Origin: Gautieria morchelliformis
Lineage: Eukaryota > Basidiomycota > Agaricomycetes > Gomphales > Gomphaceae
DNA length: 64,000 nt
Reading direction: 5' to 3'
NCBI GenBank assembly: GCA_015179125.1
Contig: WHVA01000170.1
Coordinates: 143,387-207,386, forward strand
Shown here: in pieces, positions 25,121 through 36,915 of the stretch
How the letters are laid out: every line of letters starts with the position of its first letter
How positions within the stretch are numbered: position 1 is the stretch's first letter
Translations under genes and position numbers: made by a program
Notes under the pieces: model-generated
Databases searched by the model: none
What the model was told of the DNA's origin: nothing
The model's input: only the letters and a program-made list of their open reading frames with translations

Positions 25121-27009
25121 ATGCATGCCAGCGGCATCAGCACAATGGCTTTGCTTGCCGCGCAATACCTCAAGACAAAGGACCCTCCGGTATTCATGCG
25201 TGGTGAATATTCGTCGTGGCCGTATACCTATTATATCCAGCAAGATAATAATATATGCACTGATGCGACCAGTAAGCCCACTCCCCATTTGGTAATTAAT
25301 ATTGACGTCTTAATCTGACGTCCTCGTGGAAGTACGTTGAGATACCCGCATATGAACCGGAGGTAGATGCAACACTAGACACGGCCCTCGACACCCCGCC
25401 CGATCTTGAACATGGCACACCGGTAGAGGGTTGGCGGAACCCTCTGGAGCAGCAGCGCGAGCTGAACGACAACTTGGCACTCATCCGCATCCTCGACCCT
25501 CAATCGCCCTGTGATGAATTTCACCCGTTCGCGTCAGAGCCAATGTTGGGGAGCAGTAAGCAGCGGAAGCAGACCCTCCTCAACTTCATCGCGTTCTGTC
25601 TCGCACGCGACAACAACACGGTGGCGTTGGCCGTTACCATCCGCCGTCGCGGCGCGCCCTCGTTCCAGAACCAGGTCGTCCTTCACGTCGCGCGTAGCAC
25701 AGGTACCACAACGTCGTATGAGCGCGAACGCGCGATCGAGTTCCTCAAAGATATCAAGCGAGGGTGGAAGCACCGGTACATGCAACGGGTCCTCGGATAC
25801 GTTGTGCAGATGACCTCAAGCAAGCTTCGAAAGCGACTGAAAAAGCTGCGGGATGCTTTGCATGATTTGCGGGGCTCAGCAGGGTTTTCTGGCGCCGTTG
25901 ACATGTGGGGAAAGCAAGAGTTGTCGCCCGAGGTCTTTCGTTGGATGACCACCTACCGTTGCGAATCGTCCACCGCAGCGCTGAAGCATATTGTTCATCA
26001 GCTCTCCCTTTCTGCCACTTCGGACGACTTTGATGCCCCTAACTTCTTTGGCGCCGGAGAACAGTCCCAGCTTTATCAGTCGTATTTCCTTCCTGTGGCC
26101 GTTCTTCTCACCTCCCAGTTTCTAGACGAAGTTGAGTTCGGTCACACGTCGCTCGCGCCCGGCCTGGTGAACTTGATAAGACGACTACGGCGGCGTTGTG
26201 TCAAGGTCCGGTGGTATGAAATTGGCATGCATCTCCTGTGCACGTCGGCCCGAGAGGCGCTTGAGCGAATCCTAGGTGCTGATGCGTTCCACAAATATCT
26301 TAGCGAAGATGAGGACGACGCCATCTGTATAGAATGGCTCGAGACTCCAGGTGCAATGCCCGGGCCGATGAAACGCAGATATGAAACCGCGCAAGATGCG
26401 CTCCTCGGCGTGTTAGCGACCTTCAGCGACGCTTCCGATGACGACGAACCGTTTGCATGCACTATCACACATAGATCTTCTGCGGCAGCCTACTGGGCTC
26501 CAACCTGCGAGGCAGTGTATCACCCGGAGCTACAAATCGTTGATCATCTTCGTCTGCATAATTTGCGACCCTCTCCAGCATACGTTGGCTGCTCCAAGTT
26601 GGCATGCCGTGTGTGTAAGTTTTACGTTGATCAGCTAGACGGATGGAAATGGTCTCTGCATACAGCGGGGCAGGACACCATTGATCTGGAACCTCCAGGA
26701 GACTGGTTGATGCCCCCCAACGAGACCGGCCTGCTGTGTGCTTCAGTCATAGGCGAGGAGGCGGCGCGAATGGTGCTGCGTGAAGACAACATACAGAGAA
26801 TAGCTTGGGAGATGCGTTCCACGTCCGAGATATTAGGATTCGATGAGTCAGAAACGACGGTATTTAATATATTTTCTTCTGGAGACGACGTCGTTCTCAT
26901 GCATTGTATGCACCATGCACCAGCCAGCAGAAGACGCCCCATCCCCAAACGATGTGGGGTTGCAGGCCTAGGAGTAGCACCCGGTTTCTTGAAATTGCCG
27001 GATGCTTGA
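25121..27009 (+). CDS. Predicted deaminase of the fungal OTT_1508-like family
   Basis: Two exons (25121-25291, 25333-27009) join in frame to about 615 residues. Start: MHASGISTMALLAAQYLKTK. The first 370 residues are helical and unassigned (RKRLKKLRDALHDLRG; SPEVFRWMTTYRCESS). Near residue 465, EAVYHPELQIVDHLRLH is followed after about ten residues by GCSKLACRVC. This HxE...CxxC arrangement is the zinc site of the cytidine-deaminase fold and fits the OTT_1508-like deaminases common in agaricomycetes. These are known from sequence analysis, and no substrate is established, though nucleic acid or free base is plausible. Glu of HPE would be the proton shuttle, and His plus the two Cys would bind zinc. 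The upstream exon is inferred from a GTAATT...GGAAG intron and may not be the true start. Confidence 0.7.
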
Positions 27010-27195
27010 GCTCATCACGCGGGCATAGGCATGGACCGAAAACTGGTTGGTGTAGTACAGAGGGAGAAAAGTGCTGTGATCGATGACTCGGGACACTCAG
27101 GCACATACAAGGCGGGAATTGTAGCATAAATCGTCCATCCATCAAAAGATTGCCATAGCACTGTATCATTACGAGTTAGATATATAGTCAAACTT

Positions 27196-28536
27196 TTATA
27201 TACCTAAAACGTACTTGGGCGGACTCGCCACACCATTGACGATATTCATGGGACTAGAGGTGAAAAAGAATGAATATCGCCCTGTTTCTTTACATGTCTT
27301 CGCCAGCGCCTCGAGGTCAAACAGTTCCCCCATAGGTGTCTAGACCAACGTGTTAGGCACTCAAAAATTGCTCGGGATATTGGGTTTTGTCTCACCCCCC
27401 ACAGAGCTAGTAAATAGTCGTGGAGATTCCATTCCTGAATGCAAGGTCTCGCCTCAAATGCAGGAGCATCACAGGCGACCGCTGCAAAGTGGTGATTCCT
27501 GTAATACGTCAAGCCTCGTATGTCGGTAGACATCACACACAGACGGCGAAATACCAGAGCCACTCGACCTCGTCCTGAGTTTGTTTGATGCCTACCGCCT
27601 TTGTAGGGCCGGAGACAGTATTCTTGCGCACCTCGGGAGTCGCACGCTCGTACCAATCTACATACCCCATACGCACCAGTAATATATCGCCCTGGCGGAA
27701 TGCGACACCCTGCGCTTGCGCGCATGCATCAAGCTCCGCTGCGGTGATGAGGTGTTGTTCGTTTGGGGCATAATCAACGCCTTGAGACTGAGCGTAGGAG
27801 AAGTAGTCAAGGAGGACTCCGCGTCCGACAATTTTCGCTTGGAAAGCTATGAAGTGACGTCAACAAGATGCACGGGAATGTGTGGTTGATGAAGGGGATC
27901 ATGAGCTGATTACGGACTATGGATGCCATTCCGGAGAGGTTTATCTACGGAGAGTGGAATGCTTTGTCCTTGGTCGTTCACAAGTGCTTCTATTCCAAGC
28001 CGGTTATAAAATTGCCCTGAATGGTATATAAACCGGCAGGAAGCAGCCTGACGGATGCAGACAATATTCACCTGTCTTGTAAAAGGCCCAATGACGAAGT
28101 GAATCCCACTGAGAACCACACTGGGTGCTAATTGGGTTGATCTTACAGTAAATTTCATACGGCAATAGTTGGGTTATACAAGTCGCACGCACTTCATACT
28201 TATCTCATCATCAAAAATGTGCCTCCCAGGCCATTTCAACACATGATGCTCAAAGGGTCGTCTTTGCCAACCAGCTGGGAACGGGTTGTGCATGGCCCAA
28301 TTAAGACTTACCACGCGACCAATGCGAATTTCCTCGCGGGTCGCCCGCAAGATGCGTGCCGGCGTAAGGAGGTTCAAAGCGCCAAGCTCGTCCGGAGATA
28401 CCCATTCGGACTGTGACCCTGAGGTAGCGAGAAACTCATAGAAACCCCATATAGCACCAGGGGGATCGCCAGCGCGAAAAGGGAGCGAGGACAGAGAGGG
28501 GAATTCGACATCGTCGAAGGGAGAGGCGGAAGCCAT
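27196..28536 (-). CDS. Cyclase-family hydrolase (kynurenine-formamidase-like fold)
   Basis: A minus-strand gene with at least five exons. Exon 1 is 28536-28189 (MASASPFDDVEFPSLSS; then DELGALNLLTPARILRATRE and RVVSLNWAMHNPFPAGWQR). Exon 2, 28141-28072, has STQCGSQWDSLRHW, which corresponds to the fungal TQWD.xRH metal-binding motif. Later exons give IVGRGVLLDYFSYAQSQGVD, GDILLVRMGYVDWY, NHHFAAVACDAPAFEARP and LHDYLLALWG, ending KYVLGI at the stop 27196-27198. This is the putative-cyclase family (PF04199), metal-dependent hydrolases that include bacterial kynurenine formamidase. The fungal substrate is generally unknown. It is divergent in spacing from, and co-directional with, the dehydrogenase gene just to its right. 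Confidence 0.8.
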
Positions 28537-28639
28537 TACGTGATGGGTCCGAGCGTGGGCACAATATATGGTTCAATCTCAACGAAATGTCGCCGTAACC
28601 CGGGACAGCGATAACTTGTACAGGTGGGTCTACCAATGT

Positions 28640-29768
28640 TTATGGTACAATGCCTGAGCGATCCTGTTCCACTTCTGGCTCGTATCCCCCCAGCCATCTG
28701 TATACCACCCTTGAATCTCTGTCCCGACAACGAGGGTCTTCTGAAGCTGCACTGTACGCTGAGAGACCAGCATCTGCGAGCACAAGCTTCGCACCGACAC
28801 GTCTGGCGGCGTCAACCGCAAGAGACATGTCTTTCTTCATCAGCTGGACCTGTTCCCAGGTTTATGGAGGAGCCTAAAATGAGGAAAACACATGCCTTGA
28901 ATCCACCCTGATAATCACGACTGGTTACCGCGTCAGGGCAGACGCCTGGTACCGGGTTGACGGTGGAATTAACCCAGCTACCCCCCGAACTTGTGGCAAA
29001 GCAATCCGAGAGCACCTTCGCGTCTAGACCGCAGCGCATACCCATATTCATAGCCTCCGCCGTAGCCAGGGCAATCAAGCCAGAGAGATAGTTGTTCGAC
29101 AGCTTTGCAGCTAGTCCAAGGCTAGGTCCGCCACATGGATTCACGGTAGTCCCCATGAAGGACAATATCTGCTTGATGAGGGGGAAAGTTGGGTCGTCTG
29201 CAGCGGCTCCTACCATAAATGTGAGGCTCCCCTTCTCGGCTCCAGCTGTGCCACCAGACACTGGGGCATCGTAAAAGCGGGGCGGAGTGGAAGGGTGCGA
29301 GGCAGCCACGGCCATTCCGACGTCTAATGACGATCCGGTATCAATCGTGGAGCTGAGGCAGGCGTGAGTAGGGTATCCGTAGCAGTATGCCTGTCTTGCC
29401 TGTCCAGAAAAAGCTTTCCCGATGTATCTGTAGCAAGGAGACCGATTTCAGGCGTCAGATATACAGCCTTGACATGCGCCCCTTCAGGTACGATGGTGAT
29501 GACGCATTCCTGTGACAACTTTGAGCAAGGACACATCTCAACCCGACAGTCAACTCACGGCCCGCGCCGCTACCTCGCTCGCACTCAAAGCTATGTGCCT
29601 CTCTCCACATCCCTCAGTTGCCTGCACAAACTGCTGCAGGGCTACTTTGTTGAGGTCATAGATAGCCAGAGGGGTGGACGATGGAAGCTTCCGACGAAGC
29701 TGGACCGCCATCGGGAATCCCATGGCACCTAGGCCAACAAACCCAAAACTTTTCGGGAGAGCTGTCAT
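28640..29768 (-). CDS. 3-hydroxyisobutyrate dehydrogenase-like oxidoreductase
   Basis: Four exons (29768-29559, 29509-29400, 29352-28896, 28849-28640) join in frame to 328 residues, the usual family length. The NAD(P)-binding motif GFVGLGAMGFPMA is at residues 9-21. The substrate-binding signature DAPVSGGTAGAEKGSLTFMV is near residue 145, and the catalytic lysine helix is AAKLSNNYLSGL near 195. The C-terminal domain continues with VQLMKKDMSLAVDAA. The family oxidises beta-hydroxyacids, classically 3-hydroxyisobutyrate in valine breakdown in mitochondria, but related enzymes use other substrates. I see no clear targeting peptide. Introns 2 and 3 need GC-AG splice sites (29399 GCAAGA; 28895 GCATGT) to keep the frame and the family sequence. 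Confidence 0.9.
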
Positions 29769-30218
29769 TCAATTTAGACTCAAGAGGCAGGTATCCCTGC
29801 CTAGTGGCTGTGATAAACGAAACATGGACTTCTTTTTCTTGCCCAAAGCTCCTGTAATGGAAGTGCCCGTGTGAGCAAAAAGTGTGACATAAGTCGCACC
29901 GATAAAAATAGACGACCACATGACAGTAAGATCCGACCTCTACTATTTGTCCGCGGGACTGCGCGTCTAACCGGGAAACTCCCACAATTCCCTGGGCACG
30001 GCCAGCGAGTTCAAATAGTTCAAATACTTCCGCTGGCAGCAGCGTCTATGCAGCGTCTATGGATCCCCCGCTGAGTACGATGGTAATGAGGCGCCCATCC
30101 GTCTGTTATCCTCCGCGCTAATTCTTACATAAAAGGACGTAACCCACCTGGCCGATAGGAAGACCCTTAGGTTGCACGTCCCTCGGGAAGGCAACCCAGT
30201 CATCCATAGATTTGTTCA
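29769..30218. other. Divergent intergenic region / possible kinase 5' exons
   Basis: This lies between the dehydrogenase start and the first recognisable kinase exon. A short plus-strand frame at about 30160-30220 (TLRLHVPREGNPVIHRFVQ) may be an upstream kinase exon, but I could not join it. Confidence 0.35.
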
Positions 30219-31299
30219 AAATTAGGTGAACGCCCTGTAGCCCTTGGTGGGTATTCAGATATATGGAAGGGAACCTTGATAAGTGAGACGAGTGTTACAT
30301 GTGAACCGGTGAGCGTGTTCCATCTAGCAGACGGCGGTGAAATAACATGCTACTACAGGTTGCTGTGAAGGTTTTACGGCGCTTCGGAGGCAATGCGAGC
30401 CAGCATACATATACCTTGGTGCGCGTTCACCTACAGCATACGTACAAAATATAAACGATACCTTTCCCAGCATTTGCAGCGTGAAATTCATATTTGGTCA
30501 CGGCTTGACCATGAAAGTATCGCCCTCTTCCACGGCTTTGTGTATCATTTGGACGGGACACCTGCTATGGTCTTGCCTTGGTACCCAAATGGGAGTGCTG
30601 ACGTCTATCTTCGAAACCACCCTAATGCTAACCCGATGACATTGGTACGTCAGTCATCATTCCATTCACACCGCTGAGCGCTGAATTTTGTCGTCAGATT
30701 TGGCAGATCACATCGGGTATCGAGTATCTGCATGACCGTGGTGTCGTTCATGGTGATATCAAAGGAGTGAGTGCATTCATCCACGTAGAGTCGTTTATTC
30801 ACGGATGCCGTAGGCCAATGTGATGGTTGATGATATGGGACATGCCAAGTTGATTGATTTTGGTTTGTCCCGTGTACTGGAAACCGTCGCCGGCACACCC
30901 GCATTCACTCTGTCCGTTGTGTCCTTTTCAATCCGTTGGTGTGCGCCTGAGTTGATACTTGTCGAAAATGCGCACGCGTCACAAGCAACAGATGTTTATG
31001 CCTGGGCCTCTACTGCGCTCCAGGTATTCCACAACCTCTCTGGACATGATGTGCATTCTGACAGCTTGTGTATTTGTCAGTTATTGACGGGTGATGTCCC
31101 GTACGGCTCACATCGAGACATCACCATTATCAGCAGAATCCTGACCAGATCACCGCTACCCAAAGCAGTGTCACCTCTGAGGTATTCTATTACTCATGTG
31201 GATCTGCTTTGGCATATTTTAGAGGAATGTTGGGCCGAGGCACCGCACCGACCTAGCATCCACGAGGTGAAAGATAGATTGCGCCTCTTCTGTCCTTGA
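30219..31299 (+). CDS. Tyrosine-kinase-like (TKL-type) protein kinase
   Basis: A multi-exon plus-strand kinase. The first visible exon, about 30219-30328, carries the Gly loop RPVALGGYSDIWKGTL. The next (30360-30418) carries VAVKVLRRFGG with the ATP lysine. Then come HLQREIHIWSRLDHESIALF, IWQITSGIEYLHDRG, the catalytic loop VVHGDIKGANVMV (split by an intron, HGD instead of HRD), DFGLSRVL, IRWCAPELI, ATDVYAWAS and LLTGDVPYGS, and a final helix to the stop 31297-31299. The HGDIK loop and APEL motif are typical of the expanded TKL-like kinases of mushroom genomes. The 5' end is unresolved: the frame upstream of 30210 has a stop, so an exon is missing or the gene is truncated. The MULE target site begins 98 bases after the stop. 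Confidence 0.65.
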
Positions 31300-31405
31300 A
31301 GATATCTTGTTCTCCATGCTCTCTACCCCGCTAATCATTTCTCTTTGATCTATACCCTTCCCGCCTCTCCCATGGGTTGCTTTGAATTTGCTAGGTGATA
31401 TATGC

Positions 31406-31442
31406 GGATAATTCTGTGTGGCAACCCCCCGTGGGAAAAACA
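31406..31442 (+). repeat. MULE left terminal inverted repeat
   Basis: The 37 bases are identical to the reverse complement of 37121-37157. This is presumably the transposase recognition site. Confidence 0.92.
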
Positions 31443-31570
31443 TCCCGGGTTTTCTGCTGAATCATCCGCAAAGATGAACTTTGCGAGGGGTTGCTACCGA
31501 ATTCTCGGAATTCTCGGATGCCGCTTATATCATCATACCTCCAGGGCCAAATAGGTATGGGTCGCGGTTG

Positions 31571-31611
31571 CAGTGCTCATCGGGTCTTTCTGAATGACCC
31601 GATGAGCACTG
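31571..31611. repeat. Perfect hairpin in MULE 5' subterminal region
   Basis: Arms CAGTGCTCATCGGGTC and GACCCGATGAGCACTG (16 bp, no mismatch) enclose a 9-base loop. It may be a binding site for transposase or a remnant of an insertion. Confidence 0.8.
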
Positions 31612-31804
31612 GTACTACAATACGTCGGTGTTCTAGCAACCCAACATACGGTACGGATGAGGTGGCCGTAATGCCACCGTACCATGTACGGCTGTACACG
31701 TATACGGTGCGGCGCCGAGCCCTAGTCTTTCACCGCCTTCTCACTAGGTCAGTTTGCACTTGGGATGCTCAGACCATGGAATGACACTGGGACGATGCGA
31801 TATC

Positions 31805-32147
31805 TTTCTCAGCAGCTAAGGGTGGCTGCGGCCTTACCTGACCGACATATCAAAATTCTTGTGCGTGTGCCATTAACACACTCGTGTCCTCGTTTTTCTC
31901 CTTCTTCGCTATTAGGTGAGCTATGAAGTGAATTCGCACCTGGTAATACGCTGACCGTGAAATGTCCTTCAGTACAGTCTCTCTCTCAGGCTGAGTAGGG
32001 CTGCGGCCTTACCTGACCGATGTATCAAACCGTATTGCCGTTAATACACGTATTCTCCTTTTTTTCCCCTCTTCTTCGCTGCCTCGTGAGCTATAAATAC
32101 GGTCATAATCATTTCCTTTCACGCTACCACACTCAGTGCTCTAGGAC
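31805..32147 (+). repeat. Imperfect ~175-bp direct repeat before the MULE gene
   Basis: The string GGCTGCGGCCTTACCTGACC occurs at 31824 and again at 31999, with similar flanks including CTTCTTCGCT and GTGAGCTAT. The second copy ends at the start codon and contains TATAAATA (32092-32099), so the promoter appears duplicated. Confidence 0.7.
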
Positions 32148-34153
32148 ATGTCTGGTCTCTTCGCTAATGCTTCCTCGTCATATGTGCTGTTTTCTGAGCA
32201 ATTTTTCAGAACTGTGACTTTCCGAGAAGCTAAGTCTCTGGCGTTACCCACCATCTTATCTGCCGATGCTCTCCACAAATGGACATATCTGCTGTCGCTG
32301 CCATCTTCCGCCAAATTGTCCACCACAGTCACCATTGACGAGTTCATACCGAACATCGTTTCTCTACAAGATATTCTACCCGGCCTGGAGCAGGCATCCG
32401 CTGGTGGCATCAGTGGTGTTGAACTGGTTATGAATACACCAAGAGGACCAAAGACGGTTCAGGTGCATCTCTCAAAAGTGCGTCCCGCTGCCTACTAGTT
32501 TTTTTCTTTGTTGTTTTCTGATATGTGTGGGTAGGTACGACTCTATGTTTCAATTAACAACCACACACCACATGTGATGTTTGCGCGTGCCCTTGTACAT
32601 CGTATTACAGAGGCCAAGCTACTTACACCTGCTAACTTCGTCAAGTTCGAAAATGAGTGGATCACGACTATGGTGTCAGGTTTCTCAACCGCCTCAGGCA
32701 TGCCCTTGTGGCAACTCGGTACACTAGTTGGAGAACGTTGGCTTTACGATGATGTTGTCAATGCGATCTCAGAGATGATCTATTGGCGAACCATTGCAGC
32801 AGATCCCCTTCGCGAAGCTCATCACTTGGTATTTCCCACCTTATTCTTCGAGGATGCTAAGGTACTATACCACCAAAACCCTCGTCTATACAGTAAAAAC
32901 ATCATCGGCATCCGTAACCGACTTGCAACTGCACGCATCCGCGGTTTTAGCTTCGAAATCATTGAACAGGGACATGCGTCTGCGTATCTATATACATATA
33001 GTCGTCCGAGCACTATACAGCACCGGGACTCTATGGGGAAGGCCCCTCACATTGATGTACTCCCAGTCATGAATTGGGTTTTGTCAGGCTTAAGGTTTCC
33101 TGAAATTATAGCAGTGGTTGTCGAGAGTGGGCCAATGCAGCCTGCCGGCAGTGGCAGCTGTACCTTGATCGCCCTCAATGCGATTGAACAACGCATGGAT
33201 GCCACAGTTCCTACCTGGACGCCGGCTCGATCAACAGTGGTTCGTGATCAATGGATATATGATTTGATCACGTACCACCTTTGTTCGCAGCATCATGGGG
33301 TATGTATTCCAGTTTGAGACTGAGATCTATTATTTCTCACTAATTTGTTGTAGCTACCCTCTGAATGGACACGGGCTTGTCGCGTCGACGAAGAATTATG
33401 CCACAATCCTATAAACCATACCCTGCCTGATGTGACTATTCCCTATCAGGACTACAATGTGTTAGACATTGAGGTACGTGCCGTAAAGCCTTGATTCCGA
33501 GAGGTATATGATGATATAGCGGTGGATTATGTAGTTTGCACATCCCATTTTCACGTTCAGTGACCAGGTCGTGAAGCGCATTGACGCTAAGGCAAGTGTC
33601 TCAGCACCACTTCTAGTAAGTTCATGTCCGTCTATGTGTTAACTTTCCGTAATGAGTATTTCAGCCAGCATTGCACATAAAACCACCACCTATAGCTTTT
33701 GTCTCACTGGATAAACTCCAAGGTCGTGATCCCCAATTAGATGCGATAATAGTACCTTCAGTGAAGCAAGCTAAAATGGAACCCGGTCCAGCAGATCTCA
33801 CACTCAACTTGCCAGTGGCTCCAGACTCCCCCATTTCTGTAATAGACTTGACAGGCATGCAATCATCGCCAGGATTGCATGAAATGTCAGTTATAGAGGT
33901 TTCTGACTCGGACTCGGATTTGGATTGGAGCCCGGAGACTCGGTCATATGATACTTCAGATAGCGAGAACACATCAAGGCTGGTCAAGAAGCACCATCAC
34001 ATGAATGTACTTTCACTGCAGACGCCACAGAAACAGTCTTCTTATGTAAAAGTTCAGCTCAATGACAGTCCAATTGACTTAACAGACTCCCCACTGGCCT
34101 TTCCTATGCCCAAATCATCACACTCGAAATCGTTGGCTCTAACCGTTCACTCG
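32148..34153 (+). CDS. MULE-encoded Ulp1/C48-like cysteine protease region
   Basis: Five exons (32148-32477, 32535-33299, 33354-33473, 33535-33615, 33665-34153) join in frame from the ATG at 32148. A Ulp1 fold is suggested by GERWLYDDVVNAISEMIYWR (compare the W-L-x-D-x-x-I/V-N opening of Ulp1 proteases). It is followed by GHASAY, IQHRDSM and GPMQPAGSGSC, which supply His, Asp, Gln and Cys in the order and spacing of the catalytic tetrad. Ulp1 proteases cleave SUMO-like conjugates. Plant Kaonashi-type MULEs also carry Ulp1-like genes, but their role is unsettled. Exon 5 is acidic and Ser-rich with repeated SPIDLTD/ISVIDLTG motifs that resemble SUMO-interaction motifs. A TAG at 34154 ends this frame, and the transposase continues in the same frame. 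Confidence 0.6.
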
Positions 34154-34156
34154 TAG

Positions 34157-36915
34157 CCATATGCCAAAAGGTATGGCTACCCAGTAACTGAAGCGGTCCC
34201 ATCTGGTGCCCCACGTATTGGCACAACATATTCCAATCTGCATGAGGCCAAGGTGGAGATTATCCGCTACGAGGAGAAACGAGGATATAAGATGCGCATT
34301 GGTCAGAGCAAGAGGATGGAAGGTGATGAGGACGGGCTTCCCAAAAAAATAACGATGCGGTGTCACAGCTATCGGACTCACCAGCCAATGCACAACCCAG
34401 CTATTGACCCGAGTGACCACCGGCAAGGCAAGACAATCAAAACAGACTGTAAAGCGCACTATAATCTTAACCGTTGTGTCGGCGCAACTGTCTATACTCT
34501 GACCTGGGCCGATTACACACATAACCATAACCGTAATTTGGCAGTGGGTGCCTCAGCTCCACGTCCAGCCACAGATGCACAGCGTGCCCTCATACAGACC
34601 TATGCCAACAACCCATCCTTCTCTCGGCGCCAGATTCAGGCCATCCTTTCACAGTCCTTTCCCGAGCATGACCTCAAACCACATCAAGTATCCAATCTGA
34701 TCAACGATGCCCGAGCACAGAGTCGCAATGACATAGATGAACTAGGTGGGGACTTTGCTGCCATTATTCATAGTCTCCAGGAAAAATGTGCAACAGGAGA
34801 GGGTTGGCACTATTATTTGAATCTTGACGACATTGGGAAAGTTACAGGGCTCTGGTGGCAGTCGCCTGAACAGGCCGCATTGGCACGAAGGTTCTCAGAT
34901 ATCCTTATAACGGACAATGCAGCAAACCGTAATCAATATCGTTATCCTCTGAACATTGGGATAATTATTGACAATTTTGCCAACTCACGCAACATCTGGT
35001 ATGCGCTTCAAGCTCGTGAAGACATACAAACTCATCGATGGGTTATTCGGAACCATCTCCTCACTGCACGGCTCCCGCCAGAAGTGCTTGGATCCGACCG
35101 TGACCCCGCTCTACTTCAAGCAGTAGCTCAAGAACTGCCAAGCACATTTCATGTGCTCTGTCTCCATCACCTTGATGGCAATGTCACACTTAACCTGCGC
35201 AGAACACTTGGAGTGCACTGGGATAGGTTCACTCAAGGATTTTGGAAAGTGTATCGAGCTGTGTCACCCGAAGCGTTCGAACAAGCCTGGGAGTCTCTTC
35301 TAGATCGCTTTCCATCTAGCTGAAGATATCTTGAAAAAGAGCTATACCCTGTCCGAGAGCAGTGGGCCCATGCCTGGGTTGCACCTAGGTTTACGGCAGG
35401 TCTCAGAACTAACGGACGTTGCGAGTCTGAGAACCGGGTGAACAAGGTCTTCGGGGGGCCAAAGGTGTCAGCCAAAATGCTTTTTGATTCCCTGAATGAG
35501 CGTACCATAAGTCAGAGTCTTAAGGAACAGGAACGGGTGCGACAGGTCAGTCATCTTGTCTCTATTACCGTTAACAATCTGAAACATGCAGTAGTCATCA
35601 CGCAAACAACACGAATCCAATCTCGAACGGCTCTTTGCAAAAGTACTCACACTTCTACGCCAGTATGCAGGGCCGTTTGCATTGCAAACTTGTTACCGTG
35701 AGATGGGACTATCGATGTATTACAGAGTTGAGGTTCTGCAACTCCCTGACGGTGTTACATCATGGGTGAGACAAACTATTTATATCATTTCTTTGTAAGT
35801 GATATAGTGTATGGCCTAGACGCAATATGCAGTGCATGTTGAGAACGAGATGGTATACGAGTGGCAAGGCAATGAAGAGAAGGTATGTGATTACGCTATA
35901 TTCGCCATGTTGTATTCATTCAGAAAATTAGCACATGCATGACCCATTCACCAATGATACACGTCTCATCTCGACAGAATGGTTTATGATGTTGATTCGG
36001 AAGCAAGCCTTGCCGGTCACCCATCTCCTTCGAGTGATACACCTAAGCTCAGGCGCTAGTCATCTTGTGGTGATTCTGGATGCAGGATGGTACGTATGTG
36101 ACTTCTGCATGGGCAGTAATTTAGGCATCCCGTGCCGCCATTACTTTACCGTTTTATCCCGAGTGCAAGGGATGCTTTTTCACATAGCGCTTGTGCGTCA
36201 AAGGTGAGTCATACCTCTCTCCACAGTAACAGCATCTGAAATATGGTGTAGGTGGTGGCAGGACCCTAGTCTAGATGCTGGCTCAATTCCGCCCATCACA
36301 CTGACCCATGCTGTTCCAGAAAAACGGCTTAGTCTTCGTGCACGCCCGCTACCTGTTGCACAAGTCTCAAACCCACTGGATAGAGCACACACGAGAAATT
36401 GTACCCCCCCTCCATCCACACAGTCAATCAACGCCCGTACCGTCTTCCAGGAAGCACAAGCCGCTCTTAAACCTCTCTTGAACAATGTCCAGACTCAAGA
36501 ACAGCTGGACACATTAATCCGTGGACTCGGCACGATCAGGTATGGCGATGAGACCAAAGTAGATTTAACCTATTTAATTTCATGTAGTGCATCGCAAGCC
36601 AACCCGGCTCCAGTTCTCCATGACCCACCAGTCATCTCTCATAAAGGCCGTCCCCGCACCACACGCCTCACCTCTGCAATAGAAGGACCTCCAAGAGGAG
36701 GTGGTGGGACGAAGCGGCCCAACCCTAGTGCGACAGAAAAACCAATCCCTCTACATCCTTCTGTTGATCCTAACCCTGTCACTGAATCACCACCAAAGCA
36801 ACGCCGACGCCCCGTGCGGTGTGGACTGTGCCATCGCGAAGGACATGATCGCCGCCGTTGCTATGATATTCAGGTTGAACGCGAGAACGAATTACGAAGG
36901 GGGGCGCGAAAGTAG
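34157..36915 (+). pseudogene. MULE transposase with SWIM finger and zinc knuckle
   Basis: The frame continues directly after the TAG at 34154. A FAR1/MULE-type DNA-binding segment (HSYRTHQPMHNP, KTDCKAHYNLNRC, THNHNRNL) precedes the DDE domain: ILITDNAANRNQYRYPL (first Asp), EVLGSDRDPALLQAV (second Asp), CLHHLDGNV and AWESLL (Glu). A TGA at 35321 interrupts the frame. It resumes as RYLEKELYPVREQWAHAWV and passes introns near 35547, 35766, 35881 and 36205. The SWIM motif is CDFC...GIPCRHYF. The C-terminus has the knuckle CGLCHREGHDRRRC and stops at 36913-36915. Cut-and-paste transposition is the family reaction. The TAG and TGA would each prevent a full product unless misread, so I call it a pseudogene or a very recently inactivated gene. 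Confidence 0.8.

Noticed and set aside
30393-30677. Separate small gene starting MRASIHIPWCAF
   Set aside because: Its first 25 codons read through a kinase intron. The rest is a kinase exon.
35321-35323. The TGA in the MULE transposase as a true gene end
   Set aside because: The same frame continues with conserved MULE sequence and later SWIM and knuckle motifs, so it is a mutation.
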